DNA of 64,000 nt from Paeniglutamicibacter antarcticus (GCF_900010755.1 NZ_CZJT01000110.1:1-64000); one strand, 5' to 3'. Positions 43,376-52,737 are shown, numbered from the stretch's first letter. Made by a program: numbers and translations. Notes: generated from the letters alone by a model not told the origin.

Positions 43376-44897
43376 CCATGTCCAGGTTGTTGGTCGGTTC
43401 ATCAAGGAGCAACAGTTGAGGCGCCGGGTCCGCCAGCAGTATCCGGGCCAGTGCCACCCTGAATCGTTCACCGCCGGAAAGTTGCGACACAGGCTCATCG
43501 GCCCGGGTCCCCCGAAAATGGAACGCCGCGAGTTGCTCGCGAAGTTCTCCCGGGGTCTTCCCCGGTGCGGCAAGACGCAGGTTTTCAAGCATGCTCAACT
43601 CCTCGCTGAGGCCTTCCCAGCCTTCCTGGCCGCCGGCTCCAAGGCGCTGCCGCAAGAACCCCACCGGAACCTTGGCTTTGCCGGCAAGATGTCCCAACAG
43701 CGTGGATTTTCCAACCCCGTTTCCGCCGGTCAAGGAAATCCGTTCGGGTCCCCGTACCGCCAACGATTCAGTTCCGGTCAACGATTCTCCGTTTTCGAGC
43801 AGCACTCCAACCGTGAGGTCGCTGGCGTGCACCTCCACCATGTCCCGACCGGCCGGCACCTGGGTTTCGGGCAGATCAATGCCGATCCTGAATTCCACAG
43901 GCAACGCATCCCGCGCCGCCTGTAGGTCGACTTCCGCCGAGGCTTCGCTGTCCCTCATGATTCCGCGGGTCTTGGATGCCGTGCGTTCCGCCTTGTTTTT
44001 CAGCGTGTTGGCCATGATCTTCGGCATTGACTCCGCGGCCTTTTGGCCTTGCTTTGAGCGCCTGGCAATTTTGGTTTCGGCCTCGCGACGTTGGCGTTTT
44101 TCCGTGGCCAGGGCACGGCGGGCGTCACTGACCCTGCGCGCGGCACCGGCACGGTCAAGCCCCAGGCTTTCCTCCCGGGAGTCCCAGTCCCCGAATCTCA
44201 CCATTTCCATTTTTTCGGCCCGCAGCGCACGCACGTTGACAGGCCGCAGCTCCGCCACCGAGCCGACCAGCCGCAGCAAGGTCTTGTCATGGGTTGTCAC
44301 CACCACGGTCCCGGTGCTGCGTTCAAGGACGCCGTACAGCCTGTGCCGGGCAACCCTGTCCAGGTTGTTGGTTGGCTCATCCAAGAGCGTGATGGATGGT
44401 GCGCCAAGTTCAATCCCGGCGAGCGCCACTGCCATGGTCTCACCGCCGGACAGGCTCAGCACCGTTCGGCCCATGAATGCAGGCCCGATGCCGATGCCCA
44501 GGTATCCCTGCAAGATTGCTGTACTGCGTTCGGCCAGGTCCCAGTCGTTGCCGATGGTGTCCAGATCTGATTCGAGGTCGGTGGAGGTTTCCCCCAGCAC
44601 CCGTTCCAGGGCATTGAGCGTGGTTTCTATGCCCATGAGTTCGGCGACTGATCGCCCGGTGTTAAGTACTGTGTTTTGGGCCAGGTAGCTTGGGTTCGAA
44701 TCCTTGGTGATGCTTCCGGATCGCGGTTTCAATTCTCCGGCGATCAAGCGCAGGAGCGTTGATTTCCCCGAGCCGTTGGATCCGACCAGGCCGGTGGTTC
44801 CTTGGGAAAAGGTTGCAGTCAGTCCGTCAAAGACCGTGTCGCCGTTGGGCCAAGCGAAGCCGAGGCGGTCCACGACGATGGGATGTGCGTTTTGCAT
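43218..44897 (-). CDS. ABC-F subfamily ATPase
   Basis: A 559-residue protein with two ABC domains and no membrane part. Walker A motifs: [11 protein letters not shown] and GGNGVGKSTLL. Signatures: LSGGE twice. Walker B: ITLLDEPTNNLD and LLLLDEPTNNLD. A charged linker of about 80 residues separates the domains. ABC-F proteins act on ribosomes as translation factors or antibiotic-protection factors; this one could be either. ATG 44897 was chosen; the further upstream frame lacks support. Its 3' end overlaps the neighbouring convergent membrane-protein gene. Confidence 0.9.
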   Translation of the reverse strand: MQNAHPIVVDRLGFAWPNGDTVFDGLTATFSQGTTGLVGSNGSGKSTLLRLIAGELKPRSGSITKDSNPSYLAQNTVLNTGRSVAELMGIETTLNALERVLGETSTDLESDLDTIGNDWDLAERSTAILQGYLGIGIGPAFMGRTVLSLSGGETMAVALAGIELGAPSITLLDEPTNNLDRVARHRLYGVLERSTGTVVVTTHDKTLLRLVGSVAELRPVNVRALRAEKMEMVRFGDWDSREESLGLDRAGAARRVSDARRALATEKRQRREAETKIARRSKQGQKAAESMPKIMANTLKNKAERTASKTRGIMRDSEASAEVDLQAARDALPVEFRIGIDLPETQVPAGRDMVEVHASDLTVGVLLENGESLTGTESLAVRGPERISLTGGNGVGKSTLLGHLAGKAKVPVGFLRQRLGAGGQEGWEGLSEELSMLENLRLAAPGKTPGELREQLAAFHFRGTRADEPVSQLSGGERFRVALARILLADPAPQLLLLDEPTNNLDMVTVEQLLSALESFGGAMIVASHDEDFLGALATDREWEMLRAVSSPDVKQDSA

Positions 44898-45027
44898 GGG
44901 TGTTCTCAATTCGACGAAGGATACGCCGAAACCATTGCATGGCGGCAACCAACCTAGTGGCTGGCGCGGGTCATGCGGTCCTTGGCGCGATTAGGCGAAG
45001 GCAAGAACTAGCAGCACGTCGTGATCC

Positions 45028-46110
45028 TCACGTCGACAATGGGACCTTCCCATCCTGACCGTTTTCATCAACGGCTGTCAACTGCGCCGTTGCGATCCAG
45101 GGGGTGGCGCCACCCGCACAGGCGGCAATCAGTCCCGCTTCTTCAACGGGACTCAACCCCGACTTCAAGGTCCCGGCACCACCGGCCGATCCCGCCTGCA
45201 CGATGTCTGCAAACGTCCGATCCAGGCCCCTGCGCTCAAGTCCCATCTGCAGTGAACGGGAGTCGGCCCTGCGGGCGAAACCTGCGTACTCCTCCCCCGG
45301 GGGAAGCACCAGCGGGAGCGACTTGGACCCGGCCCATGGATTCACGCCGTCTTCCTCGAGCCGGGCCAAGTTGTAGGGAACGACTTGATGGTTTTGGGCG
45401 AGCCCGCCCGCGGCCTTGGCAAGCTGCAGCGCCTGGGTCAATGTAGTTTGTTCTCCAACCGCGTTGACATAGCCGTGATGGCCGGCCAGCCCCGCATCGA
45501 GAATGAACGCTGCCAGGTCCCGTACGTCGATGACCTGGACGCTGTGTTCGTTCCCCCGGTCTTCCGGCACCAACACAGGGCTCCGGCTCTCGGAGAATCG
45601 CAGTGGCCAATAGGTGCTCCGGCCGCTGGTGTCCCCCGGTCCCCCGATCAGTCCCGGGCGAACCACCAACGCCCGGGCTCCGGTGGAGTTCATGGTGATG
45701 CGCTCACCGTAGGATTTGGCGCGGCCGTAGTCATAGTCGGCGGCAGGTGCCTCGGGCGGCAGCGGGTCAAGCACCCCGGCGTCTTCGTCGGCCCCGGGAA
45801 CGGATTGCTCGGCATACACCGAGCAGGAAGACACGTTGACCCAATGTGTGGCGGTGGTTGCCAGCGCCCCAAGTGCTTCACGTGCCTGTTGTGGTTCACT
45901 GGTCAGCTCGACGATAAGGTCCCAGCGAAGCGCGCTGGCCAAAGCATAGGCATCCGGATGTGTGCGATCGGCGATAATTGGCTCGGCACCCACCGCAAAT
46001 TCGTGGCTGCCCCGCGCCAACGCGTGAACCTCGTGGCCGCTGACCAGCGCTTGTTCGCACAGAGTCCGCCCGAGCCAACCAGTGCCACCAAGAACCAGGA
46101 TTTTGCTCAT
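45028..46110 (-). CDS. NAD-dependent epimerase/reductase family protein
   Basis: A 360-residue extended SDR protein. The Rossmann motif VLGGTGWLGRTL is at the N-terminus. NVSSCSVYAEQS supplies the catalytic Ser region and YDYGRAKSYGE the YxxxK pair. C-terminal part resembles reductases acting on sugar or isoflavone-like substrates. Stands alone. Confidence 0.83.
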   Translation of the reverse strand: MSKILVLGGTGWLGRTLCEQALVSGHEVHALARGSHEFAVGAEPIIADRTHPDAYALASALRWDLIVELTSEPQQAREALGALATTATHWVNVSSCSVYAEQSVPGADEDAGVLDPLPPEAPAADYDYGRAKSYGERITMNSTGARALVVRPGLIGGPGDTSGRSTYWPLRFSESRSPVLVPEDRGNEHSVQVIDVRDLAAFILDAGLAGHHGYVNAVGEQTTLTQALQLAKAAGGLAQNHQVVPYNLARLEEDGVNPWAGSKSLPLVLPPGEEYAGFARRADSRSLQMGLERRGLDRTFADIVQAGSAGGAGTLKSGLSPVEEAGLIAACAGGATPWIATAQLTAVDENGQDGKVPLST

Positions 46111-46248
46111 CCCCTGACTTCACACCCCCGGGCACTCCCAGAACAAGGACTTTCGCCGACGGCACAGCACACCAAAGGAATTGCGGTGGTTTCGAGAGGC
46201 ACCATGAGATACCAAGGAAACATCGACTGCCAAGTAGCAACATTTCTG

Positions 46249-46254
46249 TAGACT
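46249..46254 (+). promoter_or_regulatory. -10 element for leaderless lipoprotein mRNA
   Basis: TAGACT ends 6 bases before ATG 46261. The -35 is poor. The spacing suggests transcription starts at the start codon. Confidence 0.35.
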
Positions 46255-46260
46255 CGGGCC

Positions 46261-46869
46261 ATGAAACGGAATACCGCGGCATGGGCCACTCTGCTTGGGC
46301 TCGCTATCGCGGTGACCGGCTGCGTCCAATTGGATACGGAACTCGCGGTCCCAAGCGCAACGCCCGACTCGGTCATCCGGGGTCCTGTCATTGAGGTCCC
46401 GGTTGAGGAGTCCATACCAGCCCCGGTGGTCCCCGAGATCCCACCGTATTCGGCCGCCGGGTTGAACCAGCGCATCAAATCGCTGGCCAAGGATTCCGAA
46501 GCCAGAGAACTACAGGCAGGAAAACACCCGATCGACGATGCTGTTCCCGGTTCTGCAAAGGTGCTGATTGCAGAGATTCTTTCCGGTGAATCCTATGTTG
46601 CACTCCCCAAGATCGATGGTGGAAGGACCCTAAGAGTTTCGCTTCGTTGCCAGGAGGAGACACGTTTCGACCTTGGGGTCTATGGGCTACCCGACGGAAC
46701 CCACATCGGCGGAGGAAACGGCGAATGCGGGCCCCTGGGTGGCACCGGATTCGGTTTTGGTTGGAGCCCACACCGAATATCCGGTTACCTGCACTTCATT
46801 CCTTCCGGGGATGAAAAAGTTGAAATAACCGTCATCGACTACGAATCCGCCGAGTCTCCATTCACCTAG
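46261..46869 (+). CDS. Lipoprotein, paralogue A
   Basis: A 202-residue secreted lipoprotein. Signal peptide MKRNTAAWATLLGLAIAVTGC with lipobox VTGC; then a Pro/Val-rich linker. A globular domain of about 110 residues follows, with VPGSAKVLIAEI, the pair RC...C (SLRCQEE and GECGPLGG, a probable disulphide) and a C-terminal beta-rich part. Related to the next gene (same VPGxxKVL, RC and C positions). No family recognised. Confidence 0.75.
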   Translation: MKRNTAAWATLLGLAIAVTGCVQLDTELAVPSATPDSVIRGPVIEVPVEESIPAPVVPEIPPYSAAGLNQRIKSLAKDSEARELQAGKHPIDDAVPGSAKVLIAEILSGESYVALPKIDGGRTLRVSLRCQEETRFDLGVYGLPDGTHIGGGNGECGPLGGTGFGFGWSPHRISGYLHFIPSGDEKVEITVIDYESAESPFT

Positions 46870-46991
46870 AATCGTTGCTGTGTTCCGGGGACCAATGGGG
46901 GCACCAAGTTAGTGTGCAGCCCAATATTGGCCCCGTATTGTGGTGTCGAAGTGCACTGGTGGCCTGCCGGCACCGGACGTATCCTCTGTTC

Positions 46992-47546
46992 ATGTTGCAT
47001 GCTGCACAGGCAACCGTCGTGCTTTTGCTCCTGGCAGTCGCAGCCTCGAGCTGCATGCCACTGACCGAAGATCCCCCGCAACCGACCATAGCGACGAATT
47101 CTTCCCCGCTAACTGAACAGTTCACACCCAGCCTCGAACCGACAGTTGTCACAGTCATCCCGGACCCCGTCCGCAAGCGGGCATCGGTCAAGTCGTTCTC
47201 CTTTGCCGAACGCATCGAAGCGGGCACCTTCCCGATTTTCGCTGCCGTTCCGGGCACGGAGAAGGTTCTGTTGCAGCAACATTCCACGGGGCCCTTTGAA
47301 TTTCGGGTTCCTCGCCGCACCTCCGGAGAGGCGCTCTGGGTCATGGTGCGATGTTCAGAGCCATCTGCGGTCTCGGTCCGGATGCATAACAAGAACGGGG
47401 CGACCAACGTCGTCTACAACATTGCATCATGCGCAGCGGCCGATGCCGGAGGCGGCACCCGCGACAACTCCTCCACTCACGGGGAAGTTGATGTCGCACC
47501 CTGGGTCCATGTGGATCTCACGCTGATTTCCACGGACCTCAAATAG
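46992..47546 (+). CDS. Lipoprotein, paralogue B
   Basis: A 184-residue secreted lipoprotein from ATG 46992; signal peptide ends at the lipobox AASSC. The domain has VPGTEKVLLQQH, MVRCSEP and IASCAAADAGG in the same order as paralogue A, so the two are probably a tandem duplication that has diverged far. Function unknown; likely a surface-binding role. The longer upstream frame from 46875 was rejected as it lacks a signal peptide. Confidence 0.72.
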   Translation: MLHAAQATVVLLLLAVAASSCMPLTEDPPQPTIATNSSPLTEQFTPSLEPTVVTVIPDPVRKRASVKSFSFAERIEAGTFPIFAAVPGTEKVLLQQHSTGPFEFRVPRRTSGEALWVMVRCSEPSAVSVRMHNKNGATNVVYNIASCAAADAGGGTRDNSSTHGEVDVAPWVHVDLTLISTDLK

Positions 47547-47548
47547 TT

Positions 47549-48178
47549 CTAGCCAATACCGCCTGCCTGGATTGGCGCCCCGTTGGCTAGGTGCCGGGCC
47601 AACCTGTGGCGCAAACCCGCGCGCACCTGGGACCACTCGGATTCGATGATCGAATACACGCAGGTGTCCCGCAGCGATCCGTCGGCCATGCGCCGGTGCG
47701 AGCGCAGCACCCCGTCGAGTTTGGCTCCCAGGCGTTCAATTGCGGCCCGGGACTGGGCGTTCATCCAGTGGGTGCGGAATTCAACGGCCGGGCAGCCCAG
47801 CACCTCGAAGGCGTGGGTGAGCAGCAACAGCTTCGCGTCGGCGTTGGTCCCGGTGCCGCTGGCCGAGGCCCGGTTCCAGGTGGAGCCGATTTCCAGGCGC
47901 GGCAGCTCGAGGTCGATGTCCATGTAGGTGGTCATGCCCAACACCAGCCCGTCGGAGTTCCGGCGGTTCACGAACGGCAGCATGGAACCCGCAGCCTGCT
48001 GCGCAAGCCTGCGTTCGATTTCCGCCTTCATCTGCTCGGGTGTGGGCACCACCGTGTACCAAAGGTTCCACAGCTCCCCGTCGCGCACGGCATCGACCAG
48101 TTCGTCGTGGTGTGAATGGCTCAACGGTTCAAGGGTGACAAGGCTCCCGCGGAGGGTGAGCGGCTCAAGGGAAGTCAT
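47549..48178 (-). CDS. GNAT acetyltransferase, RimL-like
   Basis: A 209-residue GNAT enzyme of the RimJ/RimL type: RLAQQAAGSMLPFVNRR, WNRASASGTGTNADAKLLLL (acyl-CoA loop) and FRTHWMNAQSRAAIERLGAKLDGVLR are characteristic. Substrate: N-terminal alpha-amine of a protein or a small molecule. Separated from the phosphatase gene by a small hairpin. Confidence 0.85.
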   Translation of the reverse strand: MTSLEPLTLRGSLVTLEPLSHSHHDELVDAVRDGELWNLWYTVVPTPEQMKAEIERRLAQQAAGSMLPFVNRRNSDGLVLGMTTYMDIDLELPRLEIGSTWNRASASGTGTNADAKLLLLTHAFEVLGCPAVEFRTHWMNAQSRAAIERLGAKLDGVLRSHRRMADGSLRDTCVYSIIESEWSQVRAGLRHRLARHLANGAPIQAGGIG

Positions 48179-48214
48179 GGTTTCAGCCTACGACTTGGGT
48201 TCCTGCATCTTCCG

Positions 48215-48239
48215 TGGCAGCGCCATTATGACGCTGCCA
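48215..48239. terminator. Small hairpin
   Basis: TGGCAGCG (48215-48222) and CGCTGCCA (48232-48239) with a 9-base loop, between the GNAT and phosphatase genes. Weak terminator candidate. Confidence 0.35.
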
Positions 48240-48270
48240 ACCGGCGGTCCCCGGAGGGGATCGACGATTT

Positions 48271-48978
48271 TCAGGTAGGTTCCCAGGCCAGCTTCGTGGC
48301 GATCGAGGCTAGCTCTGCGTGGGTCAGACCGTGGGCCAGCAGGAACGATTCGACATCCAGCGCCCCGACGAATTCGTCAAGCGCCTCGAGCCGTTCGGCC
48401 AGATGCCCGGCGAGCTCTTCTTCCCCGATATGTGATTCGTAAGGGTGCTTGACGGGGCTGATCCTGTGCCATTCGTTTATGCCACGCAATGCGGCCTCGT
48501 ATTGGAAATCCAGCAAGTCCTGGCGCCCCGCCAACTGCAAGAGCATCGAGACCACCAGGCCCGTCCGGTCCCGGCCCGCCGAACAATGCAAAACGATCTT
48601 GCCCTCGGCCGCGGCTATCGCATGGAAAACCTCGGCAATCCGCTCCGGAAAATACTCGATGTTCACGGGGTACAGCCGGGGGTGGTTCATGTACGGGATG
48701 GCGACCCGTTCGAATTCCGGGTGGCCAGGTTCCTCGGTAGGGGCATTGAGCACGGTGATCCTGGCCAGCGCGGCTTCATCGATGGACGGGTCGCTGGGAC
48801 GCCGGGTCCGTTCGGCGGGATTGCGCAGGTCAATGACCGTGCGGACCCCCTCCGCATAGGCTTGTTCCCACCCGGTGGTGGTCAGCCATTCGCTGCGGCC
48901 CATCCTGTAGATCTGCCCCAGCACATGCCGGGCGTTCACCGCTCCCTCCCACCGGGCTTGGCCGTTGGCGTCAACCAC
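48271..48978 (-). CDS. Protein-tyrosine phosphatase-like protein
   Basis: A 235-residue phosphatase with the P-loop HCSAGRDRTG (Cys132, Arg138), of the MptpB/LipA-like dual-specificity family. The Asp-containing VIDLRNPAER block (about residue 48) is also typical of this group. These act on phosphotyrosine, phosphoserine or phosphoinositides. GTG start at 48978. No signal peptide, so it is cytoplasmic or host-directed by unknown means. Confidence 0.88.
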   Translation of the reverse strand: MVDANGQARWEGAVNARHVLGQIYRMGRSEWLTTTGWEQAYAEGVRTVIDLRNPAERTRRPSDPSIDEAALARITVLNAPTEEPGHPEFERVAIPYMNHPRLYPVNIEYFPERIAEVFHAIAAAEGKIVLHCSAGRDRTGLVVSMLLQLAGRQDLLDFQYEAALRGINEWHRISPVKHPYESHIGEEELAGHLAERLEALDEFVGALDVESFLLAHGLTHAELASIATKLAWEPT

Positions 48979-48992
48979 GTGATGCTGCCTCT

Positions 48993-49355
48993 CTAGCCCC
49001 GGGCCGCGGTGTAGGTTTCGACTCGAACGTGCAGCTCAACGCCGGTGACCGAACGTGTGTCGGCGGCCGGTGGTTCTGCGTCGGCCTGCGGCTTTTCAGC
49101 TGCGGATGCGGGTGCTGCGGGGCGGGCGTGGGAGGCGCGGAAAGCCTCTGAGCTCTTCCACGCTTCGAAGTCGGATTCGGCCTCGAATTCCATGGTCACC
49201 TTGTAGGGAGTGTTTTCATTCACCGGGCGGTCAAGCGTGGCACGGGACAGACCCGCGACCTTGGGCAGGTTGTTGCGCATGTTGCCGATGAAGCGTTCCT
49301 CAAAGGCTTCGGCGCGTTCGGCCGGGACATCGATCCTGTTGGTGACAATGTACAT
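48993..49355 (-). CDS. Antibiotic biosynthesis monooxygenase-domain protein
   Basis: A 120-residue protein, ABM fold like HmoA/IsdG haem oxygenases or small quinone monooxygenases. Residues 1-73 hold the dimeric alpha-beta core MYIVTNRIDVPAERAEAFEE and FEAWKSSEAFRASHA. The tail is Ala/Pro-rich. HmoA-like members degrade haem or accept quinones; an intact haem-ligand His is in the SHA motif. ATG 49355 chosen; 49373 is an alternative. Confidence 0.82.
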   Translation of the reverse strand: MYIVTNRIDVPAERAEAFEERFIGNMRNNLPKVAGLSRATLDRPVNENTPYKVTMEFEAESDFEAWKSSEAFRASHARPAAPASAAEKPQADAEPPAADTRSVTGVELHVRVETYTAARG

Positions 49356-49498
49356 TTGCTGTCCTGCTTCCACTGGCTGTATTCGACGCCAGGGGGGCGC
49401 CGCTGGTCAAATTCCCACGGTACCCAAAATCCCTGTGTTGTTGGCACCTGATGACCCAGTGTTCGCCACAAGACAAAGCGTTCACCACCAAATAAACA

Positions 49499-49548
49499 GG
49501 GCCGGTGCGAACGGTGGATCACTGTTGAGCCACCGCACACACCGGCCC
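49499..49548 (-). terminator. Hairpin terminator after the paaH operon
   Basis: Nested arms GGGCCGGTG (49499-49507) / CACCGGCCC (49540-49548) and inner CGGTGG (49512-49517) / CCACCG (49530-49535), 18 bases past the paaH stop. Confidence 0.55.
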
Positions 49549-49566
49549 CACACCCGGTCCTAACGG

Positions 49567-50439
49567 TTACTTGGTCGTTGACCAGTCATAGAAACCCTTG
49601 CCGGTCTTGCGGCCCAGGTGCCCGGCCGCGACCAAGTCGCGCAGGATCTGCGGCGGCGCAAAGCGGTCGCCCAGGGTCTCGTGCAGGTACTCGGCAATGC
49701 CCAGGCGCACGTCAAGGCCCACGATGTCGGTGGTCTTCAGCGGACCCGTAGGGTGCTTGTAGCCGAGCACCATGGCGTTGTCGATGTCCTGCGCGCTCGC
49801 CACGCCTTCTTCGACCATGCGCATGGCTTCCAGCGCGATGGCAACACCCAGGCGCGAGGAGGCGAAGCCCGGGGCGTCGTTGACGACGACGGCGGTCTTG
49901 CCCAGCCCGGCAACCCAGCCGCGGGCGCGCTCGATGAGTGCCGGTGCGCTCTGCTTGGCGATGACGACCTCGATGAGGGTGGAGGCCGGCACCGGGTTGA
50001 AGAAGTGCAGGCCCAAGAAGTTCTCCGGGCGCTGCAGCTCGGCGGCCAGGCCGCTCATGGACAACGAGGAGGTGTTGGAGGCCAGGATCGCGTCTGCGGC
50101 CAGGTGCTCTTCGACCGCCTTGAGCGAGGAGACCTTCAGGTCCCAGATTTCCGGGACGGCCTCGACAACGAGCTCGCGGTCGGCGAAGGCCGCGTAGTCC
50201 ACCGACACGTCGAACCGGGTGAGCATCTCGCCCAGGTTCCCGTCGACCGAGCCGCGCTCGATCGACTTGGCAGCTGCGGACTCGACGCGTTCGCGGGCGC
50301 CCTGTGCGGAAGCCTCGTCGCGCTCGACGACGACCACGTTGCAGCCGTTGACCAGAAACGCGTGGGCAATGCCGGCGCCCATGCGGCCGCCGCCGAGTAC
50401 GCCGACCTTGGCCGGGAGGGCCATGGAAACTTCGCTCAT
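49567..50439 (-). CDS. paaH: 3-hydroxyacyl-CoA dehydrogenase
   Basis: Oxidises 3-hydroxyadipyl-CoA to 3-oxoadipyl-CoA. A 290-residue enzyme with Rossmann motif VGVLGGGRMGAGIAHAF near the N-terminus and the catalytic segment GLHFFNPVPASTLIEVV, plus a C-terminal helical domain (NDAPGFASSRLG, KHPTGPLKTTDIVGLD). It overlaps paaF by one base (TAATG) and forms the end of paaJ-paaF-paaH. Size and motifs fit the PaaH/PaaC dehydrogenase. Confidence 0.92.
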   Translation of the reverse strand: MSEVSMALPAKVGVLGGGRMGAGIAHAFLVNGCNVVVVERDEASAQGARERVESAAAKSIERGSVDGNLGEMLTRFDVSVDYAAFADRELVVEAVPEIWDLKVSSLKAVEEHLAADAILASNTSSLSMSGLAAELQRPENFLGLHFFNPVPASTLIEVVIAKQSAPALIERARGWVAGLGKTAVVVNDAPGFASSRLGVAIALEAMRMVEEGVASAQDIDNAMVLGYKHPTGPLKTTDIVGLDVRLGIAEYLHETLGDRFAPPQILRDLVAAGHLGRKTGKGFYDWSTTK

Positions 50440-51224
50440 TACTTTTTCTTCCTGTCCAAGAAGGCCTGCATGCGGTCGAATTTTGCCTGGGACTCAAAGA
50501 GCATCCCTTGGGCGAGGGTGTCGATGACCGGGTGCGCTTCGCGCGGGGTATGGAACACCGATTTGGTGATACGCACGGCCAGGGCGTCCTGGGCACCGAT
50601 GCGGTCGGCCAGCGCCAGGGCGGTGCCCATCAGTTCGGCACCGGAAACCAGCTCGGTGATGAGCCCAACCCGAAGGCATTCTTCGCCCTTGAGCACCTTG
50701 CCGGCCAGCAGGATCTCCTTGGCCACCGGTTCGCCGACAAGTTCCTTCAGGCGCCAGGTGGCACCGGCGGCGGCCATGATGCCGAGCCCGGTCTCCGGGT
50801 TGCCCATGCGCAGCTCGGGGGTGCCGATGCGGAAGTCCGCCGCATAGGCCAGCTCGGCGCCGCCGCCGAGGGCGAAGCCGTCCAGGGCCGCAATGACGGG
50901 CATCGGCAGCTTGGCAATGCGGTCAAAGATCCCCGAGTTGATGCCGGCCAGGGCATCGTCGCGGCGGCGTTCGCGCAACTGGGCAATGTCGGCGCCGGAG
51001 GCGAAGACGCCCTTGGCGCCGGACTCCGGGTCGGCGGGGGTGCCCGAGATCAGCAGGATCTTCGGGGTGCGTTCCAAATAGGCGCATACTGCGTGCAGTT
51101 CATCGACCATCAGCTGGTCGATGGCGTTCTTGACCTCGGGGCGGTCAAGCTGCACCTCCAAGCGGTCCGCGGTTTCGGTGACCTTCAGCGTTGAGAATCC
51201 TGTGGTGTCAAGGAATTCCCCCAC
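50439..51224 (-). CDS. paaF: Enoyl-CoA hydratase of the beta-oxidation step
   Basis: A 261-residue crotonase family member, probably hydrating 2,3-dehydroadipyl-CoA. Oxyanion-hole motif VFASGADIAQL; two Glu-bearing segments are visible, GGGAELAYAADFRIGT and MGNPETGLGIM, as expected for a true hydratase (contrast the Asp in the gene at 2529). GTG start; two bases after the thiolase stop. Placement between thiolase and dehydrogenase supports the role. Confidence 0.88.
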   Translation of the reverse strand: MGEFLDTTGFSTLKVTETADRLEVQLDRPEVKNAIDQLMVDELHAVCAYLERTPKILLISGTPADPESGAKGVFASGADIAQLRERRRDDALAGINSGIFDRIAKLPMPVIAALDGFALGGGAELAYAADFRIGTPELRMGNPETGLGIMAAAGATWRLKELVGEPVAKEILLAGKVLKGEECLRVGLITELVSGAELMGTALALADRIGAQDALAVRITKSVFHTPREAHPVIDTLAQGMLFESQAKFDRMQAFLDRKKK

Positions 51225-51226
51225 GC

Positions 51227-52450
51227 CTAGACTCCCTCAATGAGCAGGGCGGAGCCCTGGCCGACGCCGACGCACATGGTGGCCAGGCCAAGCTTGGACC
51301 CGCCCTCCTGTGCCTCGCGCTCCAGGCGCCCCAGCAGGGTGATGACAATGCGGGAACCCGAGGATCCCAGCGGGTGGCCCAGCGCAATGGCGCCGCCGTC
51401 GTTGTTCACGATCTCCGGGTCGATGCCCAGTTCTCGCATCGATGCCAGCGACTGGGAAGCAAAGGCCTCGTTGAGCTCAACGGCAGCCAGGTCCTCGATC
51501 TTGTAGCCGGAGCGTTCCATGACCTTGCGGGTGGCCGGGACCGGTCCAACGCCCATGATTTCCGGGGCCAGGCCGGCGGAGGCGCCGTCGATGATGCGGG
51601 CACGCGCAACCAGTCCGTACTTCTTGATGGCTGCTTCGGAGGCGACGATGATCGCCGAGGCGCCGTCGTTGAGGCTCGAGGCGTTGCCGGCGGTGACCAC
51701 GGTGCCGCCCTTGACCACGGGGCGCAGCGCGGAAAGCACCTCAAAGGTGGTGCCGGGGCGCGGCCCTTCGTCGGTGTCCACGATGGTTTCACCCTTGCGG
51801 GTCTTGACGATGACCGGGACGATTTCGTCCTTGAAGTGTCCGGCCTCAATCGCGGCGATGGCGCGTTCGTGGGAGCGCACGGCAAAGGCGTCGCAGTCCT
51901 CACGGGAAGTGTTGAAGACGCGGGCGACTTCCTCGGCTGTTTCGGGCATCGAGAAGGTGGTCTTGCCTTCGCGGGAGAGCTCACCGGAGAGGAACTCGGG
52001 GTTGGGGAAACGCCAGCCGATCGAGGTGTCGTAGCTGGCCCCCGGCTTGGCGAAGGCCTTGTCGGGCTTTTCCATGACCCACGGGGCACGGCTCATGGAC
52101 TCGACGCCGCCGGCGACAACGATGTCAGCGGCTCCGGCCTTGATCATGTGGCTGGCCATGGTGATGGCACTCATGCCGGAGGCACACAGGCGGTTGACGG
52201 TGATGCCGGGAACCGAATCCTCATAGCCGGCAAGCAGCCAGGCCATGCGTGCGACGTTGCGGTTTTCTTCGCCGGCGCCATTGGCGTTGCCGAAGATCAC
52301 CTCGTCAACATCGGCCGGGTCGATGCCAGCGCGTTCAACCGCTGCCTTGATGGCAATGGCCGCCAGGTCATCGGGGCGCACGCTACTCAGGGCTCCGCCG
52401 TAACGTCCTACCGGGGTGCGGGCTCCGCCCACCAAGAAAGCCTCGGTCAT
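51227..52450 (-). CDS. paaJ: 3-oxoadipyl-CoA thiolase
   Basis: Cleaves 3-oxoadipyl-CoA to acetyl-CoA and succinyl-CoA, the last step. The 407-residue thiolase has nucleophile Cys89 ([10 protein letters not shown]), His in [16 protein letters not shown] and C-terminal Cys in [12 protein letters not shown]. The match to PaaJ/PcaF is good. AAAGGAG precedes ATG 52450. First gene of the operon; a PaaR-type element lies 121 bases upstream. Confidence 0.92.
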   Translation of the reverse strand: MTEAFLVGGARTPVGRYGGALSSVRPDDLAAIAIKAAVERAGIDPADVDEVIFGNANGAGEENRNVARMAWLLAGYEDSVPGITVNRLCASGMSAITMASHMIKAGAADIVVAGGVESMSRAPWVMEKPDKAFAKPGASYDTSIGWRFPNPEFLSGELSREGKTTFSMPETAEEVARVFNTSREDCDAFAVRSHERAIAAIEAGHFKDEIVPVIVKTRKGETIVDTDEGPRPGTTFEVLSALRPVVKGGTVVTAGNASSLNDGASAIIVASEAAIKKYGLVARARIIDGASAGLAPEIMGVGPVPATRKVMERSGYKIEDLAAVELNEAFASQSLASMRELGIDPEIVNNDGGAIALGHPLGSSGSRIVITLLGRLEREAQEGGSKLGLATMCVGVGQGSALLIEGV

Positions 52451-52570
52451 AACAACTCCTTTGTCATTCGATCCATGCAGCAGCTTCTTCCGCCCATGAC
52501 GCAGCGGAAACAAGCTGGCATGCACCGTGTTTTGTCCCCGGTCGCCGGCCCCCATGACGGGACCGGAACA

Positions 52571-52590
52571 ATTACCGACCATTCGTTCAC
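52571..52590 (-). promoter_or_regulatory. PaaR-type operator of paaJFH
   Basis: ATTACCGACCATTCGTTCAC fits the shared element (16 of 20 against the paaA copy). It lies upstream of paaJ with no other gene in between. Confidence 0.65.
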
Positions 52591-52676
52591 TAATACAATC
52601 CCACCCCGGGATGACCGGGGTCAACCTCCGCGCCACATTCACGCCCAAGCACTTCACGGGAACACCCGGTTAAACC

Positions 52677-52737
52677 GATTCGGCGGGATTGAGGTGGACG
52701 GTGTCACTATGACATTTCCACTCAACCCCGCCGAATC
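52677..52737 (-). terminator. Long hairpin terminator
   Basis: Arms 52677-52698 and 52717-52737 pair with two or three imperfections, 42 bases past the stop of the amino-acid permease. Confidence 0.55.

Noticed and set aside
49618..50847. Plus-strand frame of 409 codons
   Set aside because: Antisense to paaH and paaF; no recognisable protein features.
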